DNA from: Antarcticimicrobium luteum | GTDB taxonomy: Bacteria; Pseudomonadota; Alphaproteobacteria; Rhodobacterales; Rhodobacteraceae | Assembly: GCF_004358185.1 (NCBI RefSeq) | Contig: NZ_SMUV01000074.1 | Location: 186,001-250,000, forward strand | DNA length: 64,000 bases | Direction: 5' to 3' | Shown here: positions 7,856 through 16,735 of the stretch, one piece after another | Layout: every line of letters begins with the position of its first letter | How positions within the stretch are numbered: the stretch's first letter is position 1 | The notes under the pieces: model-generated | Seen by the model: the letters and a program-made list of their open reading frames with translations, nothing else | What the model was told of the DNA's origin: nothing | Databases searched by the model: none | Made by a program: the position numbers and the translations under genes

Positions 7856-9298
7856 TTACCAACTGGCCGAGATGTATTGCGTCTCCATGAATTCGAGCAT
7901 GCCCTCATGCCCGCCTTCACGGCCCAGACCCGATTGCTTGACGCCGCCGAACGGCGCGGCCGGATCGCTGACCAGACCGCGGTTCAACCCGACCATGCCG
8001 TATTCCAGCCGCTCGCAGACCTGCAGCGCGCGCTTCATGTCCTCGGAGAAGACATAGGCCACCAACCCGTATTCGGTGTCGTTGGCCCGCGCGATCACGT
8101 CCTCCTGGTCGGTGAAGGTCTGGATCGCCGCGACCGGGCCGAAGATCTCGTCATGCACGCAGTTCGCGGTTGCGGGCACGTTCGACAACACGGTGGGCGG
8201 ATAATAGAAACCGGGGCCGTTCGGCGGGGTGCCGCCGATCTCGACCCTGGCCCCCTTGGCGACCGCGTCGGCGACGAATTCGGCCACCTTGTCGCGGGTC
8301 TCGGCGTTGACCAGCGGGCCGACATCGACGCTCGGGTCGGTGCCATCTCCCACCTTGAGCGCGGCCATCGCGTCACGGAAGCGGCGGGTGAATTCGGCGG
8401 CCACGGCTTCGTGGACATAGATACGGTTGGCGGCGGTGCAGGCCTCGCCCAGATTGCGCATCTTGGCCAGCATCGCGCCCTCGACCGCGACGTCGAGATC
8501 GGCGTCGTCGAACACGATCAGCGGCGCATTGCCGCCCAGTTCCATCGCCGGTTTCAACACCTGATCGGCGGCCGAATGCAACAGTTTGCGGCCCACCCCG
8601 GTGGAGCCGGTGAAGCTGACCACGCGCACGCGCGGGTCATGCAACATGTGGTCGACCAGCGCGCTGGTGCGTTTGCTGGGCAGCACATTGACCAGTCCCG
8701 GCGGCACGCCGGCCTCTTCCAGAAGCGGCATGAGCGCCAGCATGGTCAGCGGCGTTTCCGAGGCCGGCTTGATGATGACCGCACAGCCCGCGGCCAGAGC
8801 CGGGGCAATCTTGCGCGTGCCCATGGCGGCGGGGTAGTTCCACGGCGTGACCAGCACCGCGAGGCCTGCGGGCTTGTGCTGCACCATGATCCGGGCCCCG
8901 CTGGCGGGGGCGTGGGTAATCAGCCCGTCGGCGCGCACTGCCTCTTCCGCGAACCAGCGGAAGAACTCGGCGGCGTAGGTGGCCTCGCCCATGGCATCGG
9001 CGCGGGCCTTGCCGTTTTCCAGGGTGATGTAGCGGGCGAATTCCTCCAGCCGCGCCGTCATCAGCTCCCACGCCTTGCGCAGCACCTCGGAGCGTTCGCG
9101 CGGGGTGCGCGCGGCCCAGTCGGCCATTGCCGCCTCGGCAGCGTTCAGCGCGGCGTCGGCATCGGCGATCTCGGCCGAGGCGACCGAGGCGAGCACCTCT
9201 TCCGTCGCAGGGTTGATGACGTCGAACCGCTCTTTGGCGGCACCCGGCACCCATTTGCCGTTGATGTAGAGATCGGTGAATTCCATGTTGGTCTCCAT
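7856..9298 (-). CDS. NAD(P)-dependent aldehyde dehydrogenase, succinate-semialdehyde dehydrogenase type
   Basis: This 480-residue aldehyde dehydrogenase has the catalytic Cys287 in GEACTAANR and Glu253 in MELGGNAP, plus PWNYPA, FTGSTGVG, and the C-terminal FGGVKQSGLGREGG. The closest group is GabD-like succinate-semialdehyde dehydrogenase, an enzyme that oxidises a small aldehyde to its acid. It is embedded between the lipoyl-carrier gene and the E2 core gene, 3 and 10 bases from them. That placement suggests it clears an aldehyde released by the E1/E2 complex, as acetaldehyde is released from acetoin. The actual aldehyde is inferred only. Confidence 0.9.
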   Translation of the reverse strand: METNMEFTDLYINGKWVPGAAKERFDVINPATEEVLASVASAEIADADAALNAAEAAMADWAARTPRERSEVLRKAWELMTARLEEFARYITLENGKARADAMGEATYAAEFFRWFAEEAVRADGLITHAPASGARIMVQHKPAGLAVLVTPWNYPAAMGTRKIAPALAAGCAVIIKPASETPLTMLALMPLLEEAGVPPGLVNVLPSKRTSALVDHMLHDPRVRVVSFTGSTGVGRKLLHSAADQVLKPAMELGGNAPLIVFDDADLDVAVEGAMLAKMRNLGEACTAANRIYVHEAVAAEFTRRFRDAMAALKVGDGTDPSVDVGPLVNAETRDKVAEFVADAVAKGARVEIGGTPPNGPGFYYPPTVLSNVPATANCVHDEIFGPVAAIQTFTDQEDVIARANDTEYGLVAYVFSEDMKRALQVCERLEYGMVGLNRGLVSDPAAPFGGVKQSGLGREGGHEGMLEFMETQYISASW

Positions 9299-9301
9299 GG
9301 C

Positions 9302-10597
9302 TCAGAGCAGGTGGCGGAGCGGCTGCTCCATCCGGCCCGCGAATTCGGAAAGAAGGCTGACCGCCTGCGCCGCGGTCAGATGGTGGCTTGCGCATTCCAG
9401 CGTGATCGAAAGGCCGTCGCCCGACCGTGTCAGGGTCAGAACCGGCGCCGCCTCGGCCCCCAGGTTGACAGTGCTGAGCCGGCTCATCCGCAAGTCGCGC
9501 AGATACAGGTCGGGCATGGTGTCGGGATCGGCGTCCGAGATGCCGCCCAGCGGGCCGGCCGGAACGGAATGGACGCTGGTCCGGCCGATGCTCTCAACCG
9601 TGACTGTCGCACTGTCGCGCCCGAGGCTTGCCGCCGCCAGTCCGGCCAACAGGGCATTGCCATCGCCAAGCCCCGCATGTTCCGCCGCCCAGGCGGCAAA
9701 CCCGGGGAAGCCATCGGCGGGCAGTTCCGCAACCAGACGGCGCGTGGCCGCCGGCGCATCGGCTGGCGCCTTGGCCGGAAGCGATTTCAGAACCTCGACA
9801 TCTGCGGCGTGATAGGGCTGTGGGTGTCCGGCCTCGACCAACCGGGTCAGATCCAGCCCCTGTTCCAGCGCCAGCCGCCGCGCCTTCGGCGAGGCGAGGA
9901 GACCCCCATCGGACCGAACCGGCGCCGGGGCTTTGCGCGCCGCTGCGGGGGCTTCGGCCCGTGCTGGTTCCGGTTCAGACCGGGGCGCAGGCGCGGCAGC
10001 CGGTTCGGGCGCGCGTGCACCACCGGATCGGCTGACCTGCAGCGGGTTCGAGGGTTTCTCGGCCGAAATCACCGCGATGGTTTCACCGACCGGGGCGTCC
10101 TCCCCCGCCTCGGCCAGAAGGGCGGCGACGAAACCGCCGGCCCCCGCCTCGACCTCCATCGTCGATTTGTCGGTCTCGACCTCGAACAGGATATCGCCTG
10201 CGTCCACCGCATCGCCCGGCGCCTTGTGCCAGGCGACGATCAATCCGGTGTCCTGGGCCATCCCGAGCGCGGGCATGATGACGGGATGGCCTTCCGGCAG
10301 GTCGGCCGCCTCGGAGGCGGCCGTGCCGGCCGGGGTCTCCTCGGTATGAACCGCCTCGGCGTCCTCTCCGATCATAGCGATGACGTCACCCACGGGCACC
10401 TCGTCCCCGGCATGGGCGCGCATCTGCGTGAGAAAGCCGTCCGCCTGGGCCTCGACTTCCATCGTCGCCTTGTCGGTTTCCACCTCGAACAGCACATCGC
10501 CGGACTTGACCGCATCGCCCGGGCTCTTGTACCAGGCGACGATCAGGCCGGTCTCCTGGGCCATGCCCAGCGCTGGCATGATCACCTCATGCGGCAT
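9302..10597 (-). CDS. Di-lipoyl carrier protein with degenerate E2 C-terminus
   Basis: This 431-residue protein has two tandem lipoyl domains, with lipoylation lysines at about Lys43 and Lys144 in ETDK(A/S)TMEVEA motifs. An Ala/Pro-rich linker, a subunit-binding domain near 232-270 (ASPKARRLALEQGLDL) and a C-terminal domain of about 140 residues follow. That last part looks like a decayed E2 catalytic domain: the DHRV-x-x-G motif is replaced by SHHLTAA. It probably shuttles acyl groups from E1 to the separate E2 core at 6967-7845. Its start overlaps the E1 beta stop by 11 bases. Confidence 0.85.
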   Translation of the reverse strand: MPHEVIMPALGMAQETGLIVAWYKSPGDAVKSGDVLFEVETDKATMEVEAQADGFLTQMRAHAGDEVPVGDVIAMIGEDAEAVHTEETPAGTAASEAADLPEGHPVIMPALGMAQDTGLIVAWHKAPGDAVDAGDILFEVETDKSTMEVEAGAGGFVAALLAEAGEDAPVGETIAVISAEKPSNPLQVSRSGGARAPEPAAAPAPRSEPEPARAEAPAAARKAPAPVRSDGGLLASPKARRLALEQGLDLTRLVEAGHPQPYHAADVEVLKSLPAKAPADAPAATRRLVAELPADGFPGFAAWAAEHAGLGDGNALLAGLAAASLGRDSATVTVESIGRTSVHSVPAGPLGGISDADPDTMPDLYLRDLRMSRLSTVNLGAEAAPVLTLTRSGDGLSITLECASHHLTAAQAVSLLSEFAGRMEQPLRHLL

Positions 10598-11582
10598 GGA
10601 TCATCTCCCCCGACATGAGTTTGCGGGCGCTTGCGGCCACGCCTTCGGGCGTCGGAACGGTGATGTCCTCCAGCGCGGGCGAGAACGGCACCGGCACGTC
10701 CATCGCGCCCATGCGCAGCACCGGCGCATCCAGGTGATAGAACGCCTTTTCGTTGATCCGGCTGGCGATCTCTCCGGTGATGCCAAAGCTCTGGTGGCCC
10801 TCGTCCACGACGATCACGCGCGAGGTCTTTTTCGCCGATTTCAACAGCGTTTCCTCGTCCAGCGGCACGATGGTGCGCGGGTCGATCACCTCCGCGCTGA
10901 CGCCTTCGCTGGCCAGCAGTTCGGCGGCCTGTTGGCAGACCTGGACCATGGACGAGGTCCCGATCAACGTGATGTCCGACCCTTCGCGCAGGACATTCGC
11001 CTGGCCGAAGGGGATGAGGTATTCCTCCTCCGGCACCGGCGCCTTGTCGTTATACATCAGCTTGTCTTCGAAGATCACCACCGGGTTGTCGTCGCGGATC
11101 GCGGTCTTCATCAGCCCCTTGGCCTCATAGGCCGAAGAGGGCAACGCCACTTTCAGCCCCGGAATATGCGCCACCAGCGCATGCAGCGACTGGGAATGCT
11201 GCGCCGCCGAGCGCCGCGTGGCGCCAAGATTGGTGCGCACCACCAGGGGCACGTTCAGCTTGCCGCCCGACATGTAGTGGGTCTTGGCCGCCTGATTGCA
11301 GAGCTGATCCATGATCAGATAGATGAAATCGCCGAACATCAGGTCCACCACGGGGCGCGTCCCGGTCATCGCCGCCCCCACGGCAAGCCCCATGAAGCCT
11401 GGCTCGGCGATCGGCGTGTCGACGACGCGATCGGTGCCGAACTCTTCGACCAGACCGGACAGGACCTTGAACGGCGTGCCGGCCTCGGCGACGTCTTCGC
11501 CTATGATGAACACGGTCTCATCGCGGCGCATTTCCTCGGCCAGCGCTTCGTTCACGGCCTGGGACAGGGTAATATTTCTCAT
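10587..11582 (-). CDS. Thiamine-dependent dehydrogenase E1, beta subunit
   Basis: This is the 331-residue beta subunit of an alpha2beta2 E1. It has the transketolase-like pyrimidine domain (IGEDVAEAGTPFKV, EPGFMGLAVGAAM, LMFGDFIYLIMDQ) and the C-terminal transketolase domain (EVIDPRTIVPLDEET, VVDEGHQSFGITGEIA). With E1 alpha it decarboxylates a 2-oxo acid or cleaves acetoin and loads the product onto lipoate. AcoB- and PdhB-type proteins cannot be separated from sequence alone. It follows E1 alpha by 12 bases in the leftward operon and overlaps the lipoyl-carrier start. Confidence 0.9.
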   Translation of the reverse strand: MRNITLSQAVNEALAEEMRRDETVFIIGEDVAEAGTPFKVLSGLVEEFGTDRVVDTPIAEPGFMGLAVGAAMTGTRPVVDLMFGDFIYLIMDQLCNQAAKTHYMSGGKLNVPLVVRTNLGATRRSAAQHSQSLHALVAHIPGLKVALPSSAYEAKGLMKTAIRDDNPVVIFEDKLMYNDKAPVPEEEYLIPFGQANVLREGSDITLIGTSSMVQVCQQAAELLASEGVSAEVIDPRTIVPLDEETLLKSAKKTSRVIVVDEGHQSFGITGEIASRINEKAFYHLDAPVLRMGAMDVPVPFSPALEDITVPTPEGVAASARKLMSGEMIHAA

Positions 11583-11594
11583 CGGTCGTTCTCC

Positions 11595-12596
11595 TCAGGC
11601 GAGCGCGTGCTTGACGTCGGTAAAGACGTGCATGTCGACTTCCGACGTGTCGGGATACTTGGCGGCGAGCGCGTATTCGACCGCGGCGGCGGCGTCGGCC
11701 TCGATCGCGGCCTGCATCTCGGCGAGGTTCTCTTTCGTGGCAATGCCCTCCTTGGTCAGGTAGGCGCCGAACAAGGTGATCGGATCCTTGTTGTCCTTCC
11801 AATCGCGCTCTTCGTCCTTGCGGCGGTAGTATTCGCGGTTGATGTCGCCGACGTGGTGGCCGTGATAGCGATAGGTCATCAGCTCCATGAAGAACGGGCC
11901 TTCGCCCTTGCGGGCGCGGGCGACCAGATCCTGGGTCAGCTGGTTCACGGCGAGCACGTCCTGGCCGTTGACGCTGTGCGCCTCGATGCCAAAGGCCTCG
12001 GCGCGCGCGGGGATCGAGCCGGCGGCGATCTCATCGGTGGCGGTGTATTCGGAATAGCCGTTGTTCTCGCAGGCATAGATCACCGGCAGCTTCCATAGCG
12101 CGGCCATGTTCATGACCTCGTACATCAGGCCCTGTGCCGTGGCGCCGTCGCCGAAGAAACAGACGGTGACATCGTCGCGGCCCAGCAATTTGGCGGTAAA
12201 GGCCGATCCGGTGGCGATCCCCATCGAGCCGCCGACGATGGCGTTGGCGCCGAGATTGCCGTTGGACTGGTCGGCGATGTGCATCGAGCCGCCCTTGCCG
12301 CGGCAATAGCCCTCTTCCTTGCCCAGAAGCTCGCAGAACATTTCCTTGAACGCGGCGCCCTTGGCCACGCAATGGCCGTGGCCACGATGGGTCGAGGTGA
12401 TCTTGTCGGTCACTTCGAGTGCCTCGCAGATGCCGACGGCGACGGCCTCCTCGCCGGAGTACATATGCGTCAACCCCGGCATCTTGGCCGACAGGTACAG
12501 CTGGTTGGCGTTGTCCTCGAAGGTGCGGATGCGGACCATCTGGCGGTACATGCGCAGATAATCTTCGGTGTTGCTCGTTTTCTTGGCGGGGCTCAT
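11595..12596 (-). CDS. Thiamine-dependent dehydrogenase E1, alpha subunit
   Basis: This 333-residue protein binds thiamine diphosphate through GDGATAQG...CENN, and contains THRGHGHCVAKG and GKGGSMHI, typical of E1 alpha. A YHGHHVGD segment followed by REYYRRKDE near residue 245 recalls acetoin dehydrogenase AcoA as well as pyruvate dehydrogenase. With the neighbouring beta subunit it would form the first catalytic component of the complex encoded between 5.6 and 12.6 kb. The gap to the upstream M24 gene is 57 bases and contains GGGAGG near the M24 stop. The substrate is undetermined. Confidence 0.9.
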   Translation of the reverse strand: MSPAKKTSNTEDYLRMYRQMVRIRTFEDNANQLYLSAKMPGLTHMYSGEEAVAVGICEALEVTDKITSTHRGHGHCVAKGAAFKEMFCELLGKEEGYCRGKGGSMHIADQSNGNLGANAIVGGSMGIATGSAFTAKLLGRDDVTVCFFGDGATAQGLMYEVMNMAALWKLPVIYACENNGYSEYTATDEIAAGSIPARAEAFGIEAHSVNGQDVLAVNQLTQDLVARARKGEGPFFMELMTYRYHGHHVGDINREYYRRKDEERDWKDNKDPITLFGAYLTKEGIATKENLAEMQAAIEADAAAAVEYALAAKYPDTSEVDMHVFTDVKHALA

Positions 12597-12653
12597 GTGC
12601 GTATCTCTTCGGAAATGAGCCCGGCCCCGAAAGGCCAGGCAGTCTAAGGGAGG

Positions 12654-13955
12654 TCAGTAGCGGTTGGCGATCGGCAGATCCTTGGCCGGGAACAGGCTGA
12701 TCACTTCGCAACCCTTGTCGGTCACGACCACCTCTTCCTCGATCCGCGCGGCCGAGTAGCCGTCGGTCGCGGGGCAATAGGTTTCCAGCGCAAAGACCAT
12801 CCCGGTCTGGATCTCCATCGGGTTTTCAAGCGACACCGCGCGGGAGATGATCGGACGTTCGTGCAGCGCCAGGCCCAGGCCGTGACCGAATTGCAGACCG
12901 AAGGCGCTCAGCTCATCCGGGAAGCCGAACTCCTCGGCCTTGGGCCAGGCCTGCGCCACCACGTCGGTGGTCACGCCGGGACGGATCAGGTCGATCGACG
13001 CATCGATCCATTCGCGCGCCTTCACATAGGCGTCGTTCTGCGCCGGGGTCGAGAAGCCGACATTGAACGTGCGGTAATAGCAGGTGCGGTAGCCCTGGTA
13101 GCTTTGCAGAATGTCGAAGAACGCCTGATCGCCGGGGCGGAACTGCCGGTCGGTGAAGTTGTGCGGATGCGGATTGCAGCGCTCGCCCGAAATGGCGTTG
13201 ATCGCCTCCACATCGTCCGAACCCCACTCGTAGAGCAGCTTGTTCGACAGCGCGACGATCTCGTTTTCGCGCACGCCGGGCTTCAGCTCTTCGTAGATGG
13301 CGTGATAGACGCCGTCGACCATGCTGGCCGCCTGGTTCAGCAGCTGGATCTCGTCGATATTCTTGATCTCGCGCGCCGACAGCATGACCTGCTGACCATC
13401 GACCACGTTCAGCCCGGCCTCCTGCAGGGCAAAGAACATCGCCGTTTCGGCATAATCGACGCCCACCGGCATGTCGGCCATGCCGGCCTTCTTGATCAGG
13501 CTGGCGATTTCCTCGGCGTAGCGTTTCATCAGGCCGAAGCTGGGCGGAATGGTGCCGCGCATGCCGACTACACCGGCCAGCATCCGGTCGGGATCGAGCC
13601 AGTCGCAATACTCGCGGTGGTGCACGGCGGCGGACCCGAAATCCCAGACATAGGGTTCCTCGTCGCCCGCCAGCAGGCAGAACCGGCACATCTTGTCGCG
13701 TTCCCACTCACCGATCTTGGTGCCCGAGACGTAGCGGATGTTGTTGACGTCAAACATCAGCATCGAGCCGAGGTTCGACTTCTTCAACGCGTCCTTGGCG
13801 CGGCTCAGGCGATAGCGGCGCAGGCGGTCATGATCGACCCGGCGCTCGAAATCCACGGCCGTGTGGCCGAGTGCGGGGATGTGACGGTCCCAGCGCCAGC
13901 GCGGATCCATGTCGCCGGGCTGCAGGATGCGGGGGTTCAGGGCATTGGTGTTCAT
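12654..13955 (-). CDS. M24 family creatinase/aminopeptidase-like protein with altered metal site
   Basis: This 433-residue protein has the M24 'pita-bread' fold. Expected metal ligands are Asp281, His358 in FGHGLGL, Glu391 in ALETY and Glu407 in RIEEEV. The second Asp, expected 11 residues after the first, is Cys292 (GYRTCYYRTF). Creatinase also lacks the full metal set, so this may hydrolyse a C-N bond without two metals, or bind one metal. DMSP-cleaving DddP is a distant relative, but its residue pattern differs. No signal peptide is visible. It lies between an SDR and E1 alpha, so it presumably acts on a pathway intermediate or nitrogenous substrate. Confidence 0.78.
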   Translation of the reverse strand: MNTNALNPRILQPGDMDPRWRWDRHIPALGHTAVDFERRVDHDRLRRYRLSRAKDALKKSNLGSMLMFDVNNIRYVSGTKIGEWERDKMCRFCLLAGDEEPYVWDFGSAAVHHREYCDWLDPDRMLAGVVGMRGTIPPSFGLMKRYAEEIASLIKKAGMADMPVGVDYAETAMFFALQEAGLNVVDGQQVMLSAREIKNIDEIQLLNQAASMVDGVYHAIYEELKPGVRENEIVALSNKLLYEWGSDDVEAINAISGERCNPHPHNFTDRQFRPGDQAFFDILQSYQGYRTCYYRTFNVGFSTPAQNDAYVKAREWIDASIDLIRPGVTTDVVAQAWPKAEEFGFPDELSAFGLQFGHGLGLALHERPIISRAVSLENPMEIQTGMVFALETYCPATDGYSAARIEEEVVVTDKGCEVISLFPAKDLPIANRY

Positions 13956-14024
13956 AATAGGTCTCCATGCGCCCGCGGGCGCCGCTTTGGTTCAGGTGTT
14001 CGGGAACGGGCCGAAGCCCCGGGT

Positions 14025-14834
14025 TCACTGGATGCACCAGCCCCCGTCGATGTGGATCATCTGGCCGGTCATGTAGTCGCTGTCGTTACTGGCCAGGAAG
14101 GATGCGGTGCCGACGATGTCCTTGGGATAGGACACGCGCTTGATCTGCAGCGCGTCGCGGACGATGTCGTCATAGGCCTGGCCTTCGCGTTCCTTGAACC
14201 CGATGTCGACCAGATCCTTGTCGAGCTGCTCCCACAGCGGCGTCACCACGACACCGGGCGCGTAGCCGTTGACGGTGATGTTGTGTTCGGCCAATCCGAT
14301 GGCGCCGCAATGGGTCAGCGCGAGACAGCCGTATTTCGAGGTGCAGTAGACGGTGACGTCGACCAGCGGTTTGCGCGAGGCGATCGAGCCGACATTGATC
14401 AGCTTGTAGGGGTGATCCTCCATCGGACCCTGGGCGATCATCTGGCGGGCGGTCTCCTGCATGCCCAGCCACATCGCCTTGGTATTGACGTTCATGATCA
14501 TGTCCCAGTTGTCTTCATCGATATCCATGAAGAACCGGGGCTTGTTGAGACCGGCGTTGAAGAGACCCACGTTGATCGAACCGAACGCCTCGACCGTGGC
14601 GGCGACGGCAGCGGCGTTGTCCTCGCGCTTGGTCACGTCCATCTTGACCGCGATCGCCTTGCCGTTGCCCGCTGCGTTGATGCGGTCGGCCGTTTTCTGG
14701 GCTTCGTCGAGGTCCAGATCCCCAAGGCACACATTGGCGCCCTGCGCGGCAAAGCTCTCGGCATTGGCCGCCCCCATACCGCGCGCGGCACCGGTGATCA
14801 GGATGTTCTTACCTTTCAGACGATTGGGGTCCAT
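14025..14834 (-). CDS. Short-chain dehydrogenase, polyol/diol type
   Basis: This 269-residue SDR has TGAARGMG at 14-21, the catalytic Ser150/Tyr163/Lys167, and an APGVVVTPLWEQLDKDL segment like sorbitol, butanediol and diacetyl/acetoin reductases. It would oxidise a secondary alcohol with NAD(P). It is a paralogue of the SDR at 17937-18734: both share NKP after the NAG motif, GMQE(T/A)A, the WEQ(L/V)D signature and the SDYMTGQ tail. The two therefore probably act on related substrates or stereoisomers. It is the second gene of the leftward operon, 18 bases after the regulator. Confidence 0.85.
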   Translation of the reverse strand: MDPNRLKGKNILITGAARGMGAANAESFAAQGANVCLGDLDLDEAQKTADRINAAGNGKAIAVKMDVTKREDNAAAVAATVEAFGSINVGLFNAGLNKPRFFMDIDEDNWDMIMNVNTKAMWLGMQETARQMIAQGPMEDHPYKLINVGSIASRKPLVDVTVYCTSKYGCLALTHCGAIGLAEHNITVNGYAPGVVVTPLWEQLDKDLVDIGFKEREGQAYDDIVRDALQIKRVSYPKDIVGTASFLASNDSDYMTGQMIHIDGGWCIQ

Positions 14835-14852
14835 GTCGCACTCCTCCTAAAG

Positions 14853-16682
14853 TCACGTTGTTCTGATTTGTCGCATCAGCGCATCGGCCCGGTCCTGGGC
14901 CTGGCGCAAAGCCTGGCGCGGGGTCACGATCCCGCGCAGCATGTCGTGGAATTCCTCGCCGCAGATCTGGATGATGTCGCAGATCTCGGGCACCGGCGGG
15001 CGCGGCCAGAATTGCAGCTCGTCGCGCCAGGACATGTTGTCGACCGCCTCAAAGATCTGCGAGGCGCGGCGCACCTCGGGGTCGGCGCCGACCGAGAACC
15101 GCGGATTGGTGCGGCTGCCGTTCTGAACGTAAAGCTTCTGGGCGCCGGGCGAGGTGAAGACGATCAGCGCCTCGACGGCGGCGGCGACCCGTTCGGGCGG
15201 AAGGTTGGCCGGGATGCCCATCATATAGCCCCCAACCGGCGCCACCGGTGTGGCCCCGGGGCCTGCGGGATGCGGCAGGTAGCCGGTTTGCCCGAAGGCG
15301 GGCGAGGTCTCGTCCAGCTCGAAGTACGGCGCCAGCAGCGTATAACCATAGGCCATGGCGATCTTGCCGGCCGCATAGGGGCGGACGCGCTCGTACCAGG
15401 ACATCGACAGGATATCGGGCGGCGAAAAATCCAGCAGGTTCATCAGGAACTCAGCGGCCTGCAGGCCCGTTTCGGTGTCGATCGTCGGCCGGTAGTCATG
15501 ATCGGAGAGGTGATCCGTGCCGAACCCGCCGGCGATCTCGGGAAGGTTCAGCACCGGCTGGCCGAAATCGGCCATGGTCATCAGAACGGTGTGACCCAGC
15601 GCGGTGCCGCGCGCGGCGTTCCAGGCAATCCCGTACCGGCCCCTGCCCGGCGCGTGCAAGGCGGCGGCGGCCTCAAGCAAGTCGCCGGTTGTGGCGGGCG
15701 GTTCGAGACCGGCCTCGGCGAACAGATCCTTACGGTAAAACAGCAGCTCGGGCGTGGTCTGGGCCGGCACACCATAGGGGCGCCCGCCCCAATGCGCGGC
15801 CTGCCAGCCGGCGGCATGGAAATCCGCCGGGTCGAGCCGGGCGATGTCCATCGCCTCGTCCAGCGGCATCAACATGCCGCGCTCGGCATATCCGCCGACC
15901 CAGGGCAGATCCAACGCGATGATGTCATAGCGGCTGACCTTGCGTTCGGCATTTCGCATCGCTTCTTCGCGCAGCCGGTCGATGGAAAAGGCGCGCTGGT
16001 GGATCGGGCTGCCGATGACCTGTTCGAATTGGCGCTTGAGGTTGTCCATCACCATGAAGGTCGGGTCGCCATGCACCAGCACGCGGATACCGCCGGGCGC
16101 CTTCAGCGGTTCGGGCAGAACCTTCAGCGGCGGGATCGACTTTGCAGAGAGGTAGGACCCGCCATAGTAGTAATCCTTGTTGTCCCGGCTGCGGTCCCGC
16201 CCGCCGAACCGGGCCTCGGCCAGGCGTCCGACCCGCCCCGACAACTGCATCCACTGCTCCAGCATTTTCTCGCTCGGATGCATCGAGAAACTCTTGCCGG
16301 TCTGGGTGCGCGGGCGCTGCTCGATCAGCCCGGATTCGACCATTTCCTTGAGGCGCCGGTTGGCGGTGGCATAAGGCACCTGACTTGCCCCGATCAGCGA
16401 GGTCGGGGTCACTGTCTTGGCCTCCAGGTGGCCGCGGATCAGGTGCAGGGTCATCCGAAAATGGGGATTGGGCGCGAACAGTTCGATCGACGTCTCAAGC
16501 TCGTCTCCGAAATCCTCGAGATAGGACAGGATATGAAGCATCTCGGTTTTCGCCTGCGGCGAAACCAGATAGCTATCGGTATGTCCCTTCATCGCGTTCA
16601 TTGGGTGTGCTTGCGCCCTTTGTGGTCCGCGCGGCGCCTTCACCGCGGTTTTTTTCAAATTGGACGAATCCGGTTCAGGCAT
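14853..16682 (-). CDS. Winged-helix regulator fused to a solute-binding protein domain
   Basis: This 609-residue protein has no signal peptide. Residues ~75-150 look like a MarR/GntR-like winged helix (LIGASQVPYATANRRLKEMV, ESGLIEQRP). Residues ~195-595 look like a family-1 extracellular solute-binding protein (YDIIALDLPWVGGYAERG, DEAMDIARLDPADF, AAGKIAMAYGY). The natural reading is a cytoplasmic one-component regulator sensing a carbohydrate-like ligand, analogous in design to SgrR, which has a different binding-domain family. The start was set at 16682 because GAGGAGAGACGCA precedes it; upstream in-frame sequence crosses the operator. It is first in the leftward operon and divergent from the ABC transporter genes. 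Confidence 0.8.
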   Translation of the reverse strand: MPEPDSSNLKKTAVKAPRGPQRAQAHPMNAMKGHTDSYLVSPQAKTEMLHILSYLEDFGDELETSIELFAPNPHFRMTLHLIRGHLEAKTVTPTSLIGASQVPYATANRRLKEMVESGLIEQRPRTQTGKSFSMHPSEKMLEQWMQLSGRVGRLAEARFGGRDRSRDNKDYYYGGSYLSAKSIPPLKVLPEPLKAPGGIRVLVHGDPTFMVMDNLKRQFEQVIGSPIHQRAFSIDRLREEAMRNAERKVSRYDIIALDLPWVGGYAERGMLMPLDEAMDIARLDPADFHAAGWQAAHWGGRPYGVPAQTTPELLFYRKDLFAEAGLEPPATTGDLLEAAAALHAPGRGRYGIAWNAARGTALGHTVLMTMADFGQPVLNLPEIAGGFGTDHLSDHDYRPTIDTETGLQAAEFLMNLLDFSPPDILSMSWYERVRPYAAGKIAMAYGYTLLAPYFELDETSPAFGQTGYLPHPAGPGATPVAPVGGYMMGIPANLPPERVAAAVEALIVFTSPGAQKLYVQNGSRTNPRFSVGADPEVRRASQIFEAVDNMSWRDELQFWPRPPVPEICDIIQICGEEFHDMLRGIVTPRQALRQAQDRADALMRQIRTT

Positions 16683-16735
16683 TGCGTCTCTCCTCGTCAG
16701 GATGTTCAAACTGGCATCCAGATCGTATCGCGAAA

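Noticed and set aside
7694-10618. A 974-codon plus-strand open frame opposite the E2 core, aldehyde dehydrogenase and lipoyl-carrier genes.
   Set aside because: The minus-strand genes have catalytic motifs and ribosome binding sites; this frame has neither and has biased His/Arg/Gly composition.
12654-13955. Assigning the M24 protein as a DMSP lyase (DddP).
   Set aside because: DddP keeps the Asp that is replaced by Cys here (CIDISRTW-type motif), and the recalled DddP sequence does not match over the N-terminal half. Only the superfamily is supported.
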